A stretch of 64,000 nucleotides of DNA, from NCBI GenBank assembly GCA_027605045.1, contig JAQFWX010000079.1, forward strand, positions 62,001-126,000, in the 5' to 3' direction. The first letter of the stretch is position 1. Each line of letters opens with the position of its first letter. The stretch comes from Phallus indusiatus (lineage: Eukaryota; Basidiomycota; Agaricomycetes; Phallales; Phallaceae). Positions 10,677 to 21,998 of this stretch are shown piece by piece. Position numbers and translations under genes: made by a program. The notes under the pieces are model-generated. The model saw only the letters and a list, made by a program, of their open reading frames with translations, was not told the DNA's origin and did not search any database.

Positions 10677-13195
10677 GGGTGTCGAGACCGCGTGGAGATT
10701 TGCGACGCAGAAGAGATCACGCAACGATCTCTTGACAGTATGAAGATGTTGCAAGACTCGGAAGCTCCTCTCGAGTCTGTGGGGAGGGAAAGGAATGATT
10801 AACTAGTCTGTTGTGTCTGACCTTTATATACTGAAGCGCAATCGGGACAACTTTGAATAGGACACTGTGCATGGTGGACAGAGAAGATCAAGTGCATTTC
10901 TGAGTCCGGTTTAACATGAACATGGTCTGGACTAGTACTGAAAATGCACAGCTTTAATTCAATATGTAAATCTGGACAATACCTGAAATAGGATCACAAA
11001 ATAACATTGATCATCGCCGTGGACGCTTAATAGGATTTGGTACTTGAAGTCGCGTGACAGAACTTGAAGCGGGATCAATTGTAATTGAGAGAAGTAATTC
11101 ACGGAAAAAATTAATGAATACGAGACTCTTATTCGAAAAGGAAAAGAAAGAAAAGACGGTGTTCTAACTCACTAATACTCGACCTTGAGCCACATGAATG
11201 CGGGTCCATTGTTTTCAGGTCTAGAGGACACATTGTAACGAAATAGTATCGTCCACATGGGCGGAAGGGTGTGTGGACATTAACATTAAGCACCTGTCCC
11301 CTGTATTTTTTACCGTATCTGCCCAAATCCAATACTATGAGAGGAAAAACCTGAGCTACCGATCAAGTTACCCAATCGTGTCCACTGCAAGCTCCTCTCA
11401 CCTCCCTCCAGATAATCTAGCCTCCAGAGCATGGTACTCGAGCGTTGAACTTAGTCTTACGTAGGTCCAGACTTCACCTCTGAACTAAACGATGTACACC
11501 CCAGTGTAATTTTCTCGATATAAACAGTTGATGGAACAAGTGCAATTTCAGAACGAAGTGCAGGCTAGCCAACTTACAATCTGCATCAAAAAATGTGTGG
11601 TTGCCCGAGCCTAAGTCCTTGGCCTTCCAAAGATATACACGAAATACCCTCGGAGAGGCTCCAAATTTGTTGTTGATATTTTCCAGACTTGAAACGATAC
11701 GGTCACTTCAAGAACCATCATGACTTTCGAGCTTGAAGCTGATGAAAGAGGGGGGATCAGGAGGAAATGGCTTTTCAGTTCCGGGTCCTCATACCGAAAT
11801 TCAATATAAATAGATATTCAAGAGGAATTAGTAAACCATAACACCTATATGGTCTTAAGGGGCCAGGGTGAAGCAAAGGCGATTATTATCGAGAAAACAG
11901 GAATAGGAACAAGAAAGCATAATTTAGTCTCTTATTCGAAGCCAGTTGTAGATTGTTAATGAAACTTCAGTTCATATGGATGTCGAGGAGGTTGCACACT
12001 GCAAAGTGGATGAGGGGAGGAGGAGCTTGAAGTGAGCGCCCGCGGTCCGCGGAACACAGCATGCTGCACAACTTTGGCACAACTGCGAACGTCGACGTTC
12101 AAGCCTATATGTGATATTGAATGCTAATATTGATTCAAATCTTCGCTACTTAATGACAACGATTTAAAAATTGTCATAGTCTACCAGACCGTTCTTGATC
12201 GATTCATATAATAACAAGCTTTCAGAGACGCCTCGCCTGGTATACCACTATGAATATGTTCAAACGATAAAATTTTAACAAGGATACTGGCATTTCATAC
12301 CCGTGTTTTGATTGACAATCGGCGAATCCTTGACCGGAGACGTCATCTTAATTGTGCTGTTTATCTCGGTTCTTGGCGTATATATATCCGACGTCGTCAC
12401 CGCTTTATAAGTCATCGATCCTCGTGCTACTTGTACAGCAGAGTACAGCTTGGAGAGTGCATCGGGCTCCCGGGAATAGCAAGACCTTCAAAATCGTGCT
12501 CGGTGTTTCTCTAACTGAGGCAGCGATTTGTGAACGCGGGTCCTTTACTTTTGTCTCGTTCCCTTATCTTTTCTGCGAAAAAGCAAGTGTATATATGTAA
12601 TCAGATACCTTCAGATGCTTTAATCAATCCTTACACCCAGCAATCTTTCGCCAGTGTCAATGCGACACGTGTAATGTCTTCCGTCCAATCGCGCAAAATT
12701 GATTACCTCAGCCCCCACGCCGTGGCGTGGCCGAGTCGCCGAAATCGCCGTGACATCAAACTCCGTTCAAATGCTTGTCATGCAATTGAACAATGTCGAG
12801 AAAGCTCGAAAGAGCCGGTGGTGCAATTTGGGCCGTTTGGGCAAAGTACGGTATGTATCACCTTTTCGTGTTCCCCCTATCACATCGGCTGTGTTTATCA
12901 GATTTTCGCCTTTATTTTTTCAGGCCAACCACTCAAATGATGTGTCCGATATTATCCGACCAACTTCACTTGTCAAAGCATTTTTCCTGTGTATGTATTG
13001 GTGGCGTCTTATTTGGACTGGCTGGCCGTCGGAATAAAGTACATCAGCCCTGAATTTCTTCCTTCATCTCCCTCTTTTTCCCTGTTGCGCTTGCTTCGGT
13101 GTTTCGCAGTATCGCAACCATATCAACACAAACCCCCGACCGAACGCGGTGTGCCTCGACTTACACAAGTATAAAAAACCTCAAAACAAAAAAAG
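10677..13195. other. Intergenic, no gene recognised
   Basis: About 2.5 kb with only short overlapping ORFs (11129-11332 minus, 11273-11464 plus, several in 12308-13174 plus). None contains a family motif and their frames compete. The last 150 bp are pyrimidine-rich (CTCCCTCTTTTTCCC), typical of a fungal core promoter. Confidence 0.5.
13170..13178 (+). promoter_or_regulatory. Possible TATA box
   Basis: TATAAAAAA lies only 26 bp before the first ATG (13196) and 50-56 bp before the in-frame ATGs at 13220 and 13226. If it is a functional TATA element, the later ATGs are the better starts. Confidence 0.4.
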
Positions 13196-14111
13196 ATGCC
13201 CTACGTTCGTCCCTTGACTATGAGAATGTCGACCGCTAACGGAACCATCTCGCTCCTCGACGAAAGTCGCTTCTATACCAACTCCACTAACGAGTCCATC
13301 ACTGCTGAAAGCTCTACCCAAAACGACGAGCACGCCTCCGGCCCAGACGCATTAGCAAACTCAGGTTCACCATCATGGCAGAACGCTATCAGTGCTTCTT
13401 TCGCCCAGCTGGCCGTTCAATTCCAAGCTGCTTCCCATAACATTGCAACCGCTATCCCGCCCCCGCCTCCGACAGCAAGCAGTCAATATTCTACTCCTGA
13501 ACAAAACGGTCCCGCGTTGTTGGCATTGACGGAGAGATTGGAAGCTATTGAAGAGGAACAAAGGAGGCTCGCCGATGCCATCAACGCACTCAGGAATCAA
13601 TTCTTATCTATGAACCAAATGAAGACAACCGACGGCCCTGAATCTATCGCTCCAGTTCCAAGCGGACCCTCTACGGCCGACCTAGAAGCAATTATAAAAA
13701 CACAACAGGAAGCTTTCAAACTAGAGTACGTTCTTAAGCTGCGTTGTGTAATAACGCCACGTTTCGGCGCTAATTTTTTTTCTCTTTCTTTATGATAGGC
13801 AAGAACAACTACCTGCCAAATTGCAAAACGCACTTGCAACCAAGTCTCTGTCTCCTCTCAAAATGCCGCCCATGAAGAATCGCAAGCAACCGCCGAACGC
13901 GCCCGCTACAAGGGGAGAATTTGAACATCTAACGAGTATGTTTAACATCATTACCTTTTATCGCGACACAAACTAATTTATTCTTAAAGAGGAACGTTAT
14001 GAAGCTTTGATGCAAGCCTATGGTGTACCAATCTCCGGCGATATCAATAATAAACGCGAGACCTTGCGCTCATTTCTCGGAATTCCAAGCATTCCTCTTG
14101 AAAAGAAATAG
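13196..14111 (+). CDS. Unknown protein with short coiled coil
   Basis: Three exons by phase. Exon 1 runs from MPYVRPLTMRMSTANGTISL to KTQQEAFKLE. An intron from about 13728 to 13799 leads to QEQLPAKLQNALATKSLSPL, and an intron from about 13935 to 13989 leads to KERYEALMQAYGVPISGD, stopping at TAG 14109-14111. Features seen: a Ser/Thr-rich N-terminus, a Pro run (AIPPPPPTAS), then a heptad-like helix ALLALTERLEAIEEEQRRLA, and a basic Pro-rich segment. No signal peptide or membrane helix. I do not recognise the family. The real start may be Met9 or Met11 (13220/13226), given the TATA position. It converges on HAL2 (207 bp between stops). Confidence 0.65.
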
Positions 14112-14318
14112 ACTACTTATATATATTTATCAAACACTTTTTTATCTAGAACGTCTTTTTTTCTTTTTCTTTCAATCTTTTGTCAAGTCATACCTGCGTA
14201 CACGTGTACATACATTCATTCAAAGCCTTATTTATTTCTATTGTCCAAAAAAACCCCTTGTCAATGTCTTACTATTATAGTTCCTTTCTTTTTCAGGAAT
14301 AAATTTCCTCCTTTGTCA

Positions 14319-15793
14319 CTATTGACTCTCACTCTGGACTTGCTGAATGGCTTCGAGGATTTTCAAATGATCTTCTCTAGTGCACGACCCTATCACACCA
14401 AAATTCTCTCCCAACGTACGACCCAATCCGAAATTCAAGGGCTCGTTCCTAGAATCTGTCACGATCCCTCCAGCTTCGTTGACGATGAGATTTCCAGACG
14501 CATGGTCCTGTTAAACAAAACAAGATGGAAAGATATTGAACAATCTCGCTTAGATGGGGGAGAGATGAGACCGCAGATGGTGTGTGCCTTACCCATATCT
14601 TTTCTTGATACCCTACGCCAGTTGGCATTCGGAAATAAGCCAAACCATCTCCCCGAGCTAATGCTCCGTATTTGACTTGCGAATCAATGCGCAATGGGGG
14701 TTCGGTAATACCTATTTATATAAAAAAGAATTTGTATTGGTGAAAAAATTCTTCTGTGTACATCCCCCCCTTTTGGTTTGACATTTTTGAAAACCAAGGG
14801 GAAGGGAAGTATATTTTTGCGAATAACGAACCGAGAATTTTGGATACCCTTTCGCTGGTGCCATGTGAAGAATGACCAGATTCGTACGATTCGAGGAGAC
14901 GTCTGGGAACGTTTGAAGACAGTTTTAGGGGGAATATTTCTCCGCTGTTGAAGTATCTCTAAAAGACCAAATTAAAGAAATATGTAACTATACGGCTTCA
15001 TGCGTTCATCCCGATTATCGTGATCTTCTTACCTGCTCTGCACCTTGTCCCCGCACAGCAACACACAAAACACCTTTCTCCTCCGACCTCGGGCTCGGTT
15101 TATTCCAGTCATATGGCATATTCGGACATCCGATCACTCCCACCTGTACCTTTGAATCAACGATTAAAGCCAGACAGACTGCGTATTGTTCGCCTCTCAG
15201 AAACCCTTTTGTTCCGTCAATAGGATCAACTGTCCATTGTCCTAATTTCAAGAAGGGGCGAGTGCAATCAGAATGAAAAGATATTTGTTATAAAGATTAA
15301 AGAGGACATACGTCCTTTAGGACCACCTGGATGATTTCCACGATCGATAGCATCTAACAGTTCTTCCGTCGTGCGCGGAGGTGTATTCGGACCAATACCC
15401 CAAGCCTCGTTGTCTCCCGGCCGTAAAGGTTCCTGAAGGGCTTCATTCGCTAATGTGGTGATACGTTCTCTGAGAAGTTTAGTCTCAGATGAGCTTGAGT
15501 CGGATCGTAAAGCTTTCGTATCTTCTTCACCCACGATTGGATCATCTGGAAATGCGCGAGATAGGATTGCGCCGATCACTGCTTGAGCAGAGTAATCCGC
15601 GACTTGGAAAGAGAAACATATCAGAGTTTTCTTTTGTTCTTTATGTTTTGAGATTACCTGTAACTGGCGATTTATCATTCTTCGTGACTGTCTCGTTCTT
15701 GACTAGTTTGTTAAAGACCGACGAAGTGAGACTGCACGCTCTTAGAACAGCGGAAATGGCAACTTGTTTTTCGAGTGCGTATGCGATTGACAT
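14319..15793 (-). CDS. MET22: 3'(2'),5'-bisphosphate nucleotidase (HAL2/MET22)
   Basis: Inositol-monophosphatase superfamily enzyme that removes the 3'-phosphate from PAP/PAPS, a by-product of sulfate assimilation. Read on the minus strand: MSIAYALEKQVAISAVLRAC at the start, then NDKSPVT, VADYSAQAVIGAILSRAFPD, the metal-site VGEED, and the signature WTVDPIDGTKGFLRGEQYAV (metal-binding Asp-Pro-Ile-Asp-Gly-Thr). These are followed by GVIGCPNMPYDW, then DHASGNLIVNEAGGIVTDSR, the second metal motif region, and the C-terminus HLKILEAIQQVQSESQ with TAG at 14319-14321. Several short introns interrupt it. All catalytic motifs are present and the length (about 360 residues) is normal. Known of the family: lithium/sodium-sensitive, needed for methionine synthesis in yeast. 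Cytosolic; no targeting peptide seen. Confidence 0.93.
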
Positions 15794-15994
15794 GATTGAG
15801 AGCTAATCAAGGTGATGAGGATTTGACACCAAGATTTCCCTGCTTGGGTACTTTCAGCCTCGTTCAGCCTCCCGCTTAACCTCGGCAATGCACGCGAATC
15901 TGCTTAGCTTATGTAATTATCTAGCGATCATATTGACGCCCATTCTCAAAAAGTCTATTTTTAGAAAAAAAAGCTCTGATATCATTGCTCTCGT

Positions 15995-18408
15995 TCAAAC
16001 TCGCGAGAGCAACATGGCAGTTTTTATCAAATTTTCCTCCTCAAAAATATACGCGGCCGCTCCAATCGCATCCAGCTGAATTGTGACACTAGCCCCTGAC
16101 GATCCCTCCGAGTCAACTTTAAGACCCGCGCCACTGTTCAACACTTCGACGATCGCTCCAGCAGCACCCCCAAGTACGATGGACACGTTCTCTTGATTAG
16201 TGTTTGCGACCAACATTAGAGTTTTTTCTCCCCCAGATGACTCGGTTTCGGGTTCGGATTCTGTGTCTGTCAGTGCCAGTGTCCAAAAAGCGACATCTAC
16301 GCCGTCTTCTGATACTCGTGTAATACCAGCGTTTGGGGAAGAGAGAAATTGGGTGAGCTGTGGGATCGCGGCGGCTAATTGTGAGCTTGCGCTGTCTATG
16401 TCTGATGTACTTGGGTCGATCCATGGAGAAATCTAAGAATTGTGATGTTCGATAAAAATTGTCAAAGTACAGAAAACATACACCCAGTGAACCATGATTG
16501 AGAGCTACGATACTCTCTACTAGCCATTCTTTGCCCGTTGGGTAGCGAGGCCAAAATCTAATGAGCTTGTGTTATCGAATGGTAAATTGTGAAAGCTCAT
16601 ATCTTACGTTTGATTTCCGAAAGCTTGTAAAACTGACCATACAGCCGTGGATCGAGATCTTCCCAGCAAATCCAATCGTTGTCTAAATTCATCCACTCTA
16701 GTTGATATGTCTTCAAAGCTTCCTACACAATTGTCACATCCACAACATCCGTAATCACTGATCAGAGGGGGAGAAAACAATGAGAAATTTTGAAATCTCG
16801 GAGGCGAAACTTACACGGTACACGGTGTGTTGTAAACGGTGGAGAAAGTTGCATTGATACCAATCGGGTCTAAACGTCAAGGAATGATAATTTCTCAGAA
16901 ATGAACTTTTCCCTCCCCCGGACCAGATAATAATGATAAATTACATACAAGCGTCTTGCAGAACAATATCGGCACCGGAAGCGTACTCCTCAAAATAATG
17001 ATTTTCGCAGTTCAAAGCGAGCGAAACGGGATGATAGCCGCCTCCATCAAGTTCGTTTATTAATGCTTTGGCGATTGCGGTTGCGTTTAGTGGATCACCC
17101 GGGCCATCTGTGGACACGATAAACGGATATGAAATTAAATAATGGAGAAAAATTATTAAAAGCAAATTATCGAACCTGGTTCATCCGCCGTGTACCTGGC
17201 AATGTGATCATACCGTTAGCCCGGGAGAGATCAAGGTGGAACATGATGAGATGTCAGACTCGCCATAAAAGAAGATTGGGCCTATCTTTGATCATGTTTA
17301 CTTGTTCAGCGACAGATGTCTATTTTTTTAATGAGCCCGATGAATCCCGGTAAAATAAATCAATAATACCAGATTTTTATATGTGCTACGGTTTCGTCAG
17401 TCTCCGCGTCATGTAATTTCACGAAACTACAAACGTACTTTCTCATGTCGTATATCAGCCAAAGTCCAAGTTGTTCCATGCGATCTAGCATCTGTTTAAG
17501 AAAAAATATTGAATATAACGCGAAATAAGTATCAGTTTGATTATTCACCAATTCGAATGCTGTTATATTGTCAAATGTCGGAACAGGATGCACCATGTTC
17601 ATGCTAAGTCCCGTTGATTTACTAATAGACCCCTCAGTAACTAAACGATTACGCACCCTCGGCTCTTGATGGCATCTACGTTTGTTACGTTGTCTGATGA
17701 AGAACGTTCCATCTGTATTTAAACTTCAACATAAATATATGACCCACTTAAAAAACCATCAAAACTAGTGTAAAATCCAAGTGGTAGTATCGGCTCCCAC
17801 GAATCTCCATTCTTCACCAAAAGTGATCCTGTTCTTGAATCCTGTTTCGTTACACTTCCCTTAGCTGGTGTTTCTAGGTATAACAGTTGGCTGCTCGTTT
17901 CGTATGTCTTCCCTAGCAGTTTAGCAGAACATTGAAGGGTATAAGGTTCCTTTCTCGGTGCAAGAGAATCGAGGGAGAAAGGGAATTCAGTTCCTGTCGT
18001 ATTTAACCCGACATTTCCCAATACAAATTCGCGACTGGATTGTTGACCTTCAATACTTGCAGACACCTCCAGTTGTAAATCCGACCCGGATAATGTATTG
18101 GAACCCAGATTCTCAAGAACAGCAGCTCCAGGTACCTTGAAGGAGGTTATTCTAGCATCTACCACGATAGAAGCAGAATCGCCTTTCAAATAAGGTTTGA
18201 TGCTGGGTGAACATTGAAAGTTGAGTAAAGGTACGTCGGAAGATTCAGGGAATTGGAATTGTCCTCCTGGGGGAACGATAGGCGATCCTTCGAGATAATC
18301 TTTTCCGCACCATGTTTGTCCGGAGACGAAACTAAGTGGTGTACAGATGAGGTAGGATAATTGCACCAATAGAGACACAAGCTGGAATGACCGTTGGCGA
18401 CGAGCCAT
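15995..18408 (-). CDS. Secreted TIM-barrel glycoside-hydrolase-like protein A
   Basis: Starts MARRQRSFQL with a hydrophobic stretch (VSLLVQLSYLICTPLSFVSG), a signal peptide, then QTWCGKDYLEGSPIVPPGGQ. A beta-rich N-terminal domain (to about residue 210) is followed by LLVKNGDSWEPILPLGFYTS. Next comes a barrel-like region: FELVNQMLDRMEQLGLWLIYDMR (spliced), TSVAEQVNMIKDRPNLLLW, YTADEPG, LDGGGYHPVSLALNCE, GADIVLQDA, a Cys-rich segment and ALNHGSLG. A C-terminal beta domain ends in LLSRV at 15995. I recognise the type (often annotated as glycoside hydrolase, catalytic core) but cannot name a CAZy family. The Asp-Glu-Pro after the fourth strand could hold a catalytic acid. One intron (17196-17263) has a GC donor. 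Paralogue of the gene at 19232-21477. Confidence 0.8.
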
Positions 18409-19231
18409 TTTTCAACCGCGCGAATCCGAGAATAGTGTCGCGATGACGAGGACGAAGGGAGGGCGAGTGACTATATAGGAGCGCCTTACCGAAAGAACTT
18501 TTATTCATTTTTTGTTGAATCAGATGATCCATATTCGAGAAGTCCCAGGGACCAAGCGATATAGTCATGAACAAACCCCGTGATTCAACTAGCTGCCAAA
18601 AAATGAATCTTCGATAAAAAGATTGTAATTGCGCCAATAGACAATGTTCTTCGATGACTTAAGTGTCTTCCGTTGAGAAAACCTCTTCATAAGTATCAAC
18701 CGCAAACATTCGCGGTGAGTCTAAGACCCGTTCCACCTTGGCAAACGACGCCATCTAGCCCCAGAGAATACGTAAAACCGCCACATGATAGCCTTAATCG
18801 GATAAGATAACCCCCCTGAACAATATGACATGACCAGCCTTTGATCACAAGATAAAAAAGAATCGCTTCAAACCGCGTGGTCGAACGCGAGGAGCCAATC
18901 ACAAGAATATTCTCAGGGTCATCTTTGGGCCCGCAGTTCCGTGTTTGATTTCGCGTCCGAAGTGCTTGCCTGTGAGTATATTATATATGGGATGAATTAG
19001 AGCGCTCGTTGTTTGAGAAGTTGAGCAATGTTTGAACTTGGTCATCCGATAGACTCTTCGAGATGACGGTATAACCGTTGTGTATTCCAATATAAACGAG
19101 GAGATTTTATATATGCAGGAAAGAACGAGAAAGGACGTATGGATTCAGAAACAAGGCATATAGGTGGTTAATAAACTGTACATAGTATTACCGTTAGCGT
19201 CTTTACAGACATACGAATACGGGCCCCATAC
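18409..19231. other. Intergenic between the tandem paralogues
   Basis: Holds the promoter of protein A and the 3' flank of protein B. No further gene recognised. Confidence 0.6.
18471..18478 (-). promoter_or_regulatory. Probable TATA box of protein A
   Basis: The palindromic CTATATAG lies about 63 bp upstream of the ATG at 18408 on the minus strand. Confidence 0.45.
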
Positions 19232-21477
19232 CTAACCCAAAGTAATATGCTTTACGGAAATTTCTCCATTGAAAATAAAGCCTCCGGTGCCAGTAGCGTT
19301 CAATTGCACAACCAATTCTCCACCAGTGCTCTTTGTCGAAGTTACTCCGCCATCCAAAATTTGCGTGTGGGCCGCGTTATTGGGTGATATTCCAAGTGTC
19401 AAAGAAACATTCTGATAGTTCGTGTTGGCAACCAAGAACAGAGACTTGTTCTCGTTTGGAAGTTTCCAGTGTGCTGTGTCAACGCCTTTCTGAAGAGATT
19501 GGGTCACCTGTACACCGGGAGCTGCCAAGAATGATGCAATTTGGGGGGCAGCCGCGGCGAAGACTGAATTTGCCGAGCGAATATCGTCCGTCGTTGGATC
19601 ATCCCACGAAACGATCTAATGAAGGCGACTTATAAAGATTAGAACCACGGGACATCATAATGACTCACTCCTAACGCTCCATGGTTAATGCCCAACATAC
19701 CTTGAACTAGGAATTCCTGGTGGGTAGGGTAACGTGGCCAGTACCTGTTTAACGGTCAACAAAATGAAGGCTGTGAGAGCAAAGCTATTCACATACTCCT
19801 CACCTCCAAAGCCTTGAGGAACCGTCCAAGTTGCGGTAGATCGCGATCTTCCTAGTACATCGAGGCGTTGTTTGAAGTCGTCAACTCGGTCAGAGATATC
19901 CTGAAAGCTCCCTTTACAATTATCGCAGCCGCAGTCTCCGAAATTCCTGTGTTTAGCTATAAATGATACCCATCCTTCACATGATCGTAAAACCCACGGA
20001 GTACAAGGTGTATGCCACACGGTCGAAAAGGTAGCGTTGTTGCCAATCATATCTGATAGATACCGGTAAGCATCGATTATAACGAGCAATGGAGCAATGG
20101 CAAGGTCAACGTACAAGTGTCTTGAAGAAGTACGTCGGCACCAGCGGAATATTCAGTGAAAAAGTAGTCTTGGCAATTTAACACGAGAGAAACGGGATGA
20201 TATCCCCCTCCATCAAGCTTATTGATGAGTTCTTTAGTTATAAGGGTGGCATTTAATGGATCGCTGGTTCCGTCTAGTAGAGTTTGTTATCCACAATAGG
20301 AAAGACATTCAGGTTTACCTGGTTCATCCCCGGTATACCTAAAATGCAGATAAGTGCTTATTTGAGAAAATAGTATACAATTTCCATACCACAGAAGTAG
20401 ATTCGACCGATCTTTTATCATATTAACTTGTTCCGTTACTGACGTCTGAAAAGATGGTTAACTGATCGTTACTGAGAAGCTGAGGGCGCAATTATTACCA
20501 GATTCTGATACGTGCTAAGAGACGGAAACCATTAGAATATGATAAAAACTAATTCGATGATATGTTCTCACTATCGCATATCGTACATCAGCCAAATTCC
20601 AAGTTCTTCCATCCTATCTAATGCCTGAAGAGACGATGAAATGAAATGTGTATAACGTGTAGGATGGAATTTACCGCTTCAAGATCACCAGGATTCCCAA
20701 AGACCGCGTCAAAATCTGGCACAGTGTGTATTATATTCAATCTGCGGGGATACTCAGCCGTGGTCCAACTGGAAAGAAGAATAGAAATCGTTTACCCTCG
20801 AGCTTTGATCTCGTCGATATTAGACAAGTTAGCTATGTCAAATGAGAAATGGTATAGCAATAATATGATAATAGCTGACTTAAATAATTGCCGAATATGG
20901 TGTAAAATCCAACGGGAAGTATAGGTTCCCATGAATTGCCGTTTTTGACGAGAAGAGCCCCAGTTCTAAAATCCTGTTTGGTCACGGATCCCGTTGCAGG
21001 CGGTGTAAGATAGAGAATTTGGGTGGTACTTTGGTATGTTTGACCCGCAACTTTAGCAGTACAGGTTACATTGTACGGATCCGTTCTGGCAACTAAAGAG
21101 CCAGCAGGAAGTTGAAATTCCGTTCCTGTTGAATTCAAGGGAACTGAGCCTAAGTGATGAGTTTGTCCGTCCAATACCGCTGTGACCGTCAAGGACTTCG
21201 CATTAAATTTAGAGCTAGGGAGCGGTGCAGCGCCTGGAACCTCGAGAGAGGTTATTCTTGCATCAATAATGAGTGAAATGGGATCCCCTTCCAAAAAGGG
21301 TTTGATTGTCGGGGAGCATTGAAAGTTCAGCAACGGCTCGTCCGATGTGCCCGGAAGTGTAAATAGGCCGCCTGGTGGGACAACGGGCGATCCTTCCATA
21401 TAACTCTTACCACACCATGTCTGAGCTTCTACCGCCACGATAAAGAATCCCGAAATGAGAAATTTATAGGAAAGCAT
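19232..21477 (-). CDS. Secreted TIM-barrel glycoside-hydrolase-like protein B
   Basis: Tandem paralogue of protein A with the same domain order. A signal peptide MLSYKFLISGFFIVAVEA is followed by QTWCGKSYMEGSPVVPPGG; the beta domain ends LLVKNGNSWEPILPVGFYT. Then follow ALDRMEELGIWLMYDMR (partly split), QVNMIKDRSNLLLW, YTGDEPG, KLDGGGYHPVSLVLNC, GADVLLQD, the cysteine cluster GDCGCDNCKGSFQDISD and RSRSTATWTVPQGFGGEEY. It closes with ALGIVSWDDPTTDDIRSAN, a C-terminal beta domain and HITLG-stop at 19232-19234. The equivalent of the GC intron of protein A here has a GT donor. Likely an extracellular enzyme acting on wall or plant polysaccharide; this is inference, the substrate is unknown. Confidence 0.8.
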
Positions 21478-21998
21478 TGTTGAAGGACGAGCTTCCTGTT
21501 AATGGGTGATACGGGATGGGTGGAGAGGGTGGCTCTGACTCCTGACTCGTATGACCCTCTATATATATATAAACTCAATATGGCTCACAATAAATGGCCA
21601 GCGTAGCATAGAATTCCATATACTGAATACATACGGAATAGCTATGAAAACATCAGAGAAGATCAGATCGAATTCAATCTTTTCAGCGCGGAGTGTGCCG
21701 TGCTGTATAAACGTGTGGATGGTCATGCAGAAATCAACCAGACTTCGCCAAATTCAAACTCAAATTGGAATTGAGCATATGGAAGGATTATGTGACTCCT
21801 GATAAGAAGTGTTTTCGGAATGAAGATGAATGTCGAACAAAGGGCACATAGCGCAGGCAGTGTTCATGTGCTCCAAAAAGCGCCAGCGGAAAACCTGAGA
21901 TTGAATTCGAGAAGGTGTCGCATGTCACCATGTCACAGAAAATTCAGCCAAGCCCGTTGCAAGCCCCAATGATTATATTGATTGGTTATCAGTTACTA
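21478..21998. other. Intergenic; promoter of protein B
   Basis: Includes a (TA)n run at 21560-21573, on the minus strand TATATATA about 83-96 bp before the ATG at 21477, a likely TATA element. The short ORF at 21551-21802 has no support. The 3' end of the SNF2 gene lies just beyond. Confidence 0.5.
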
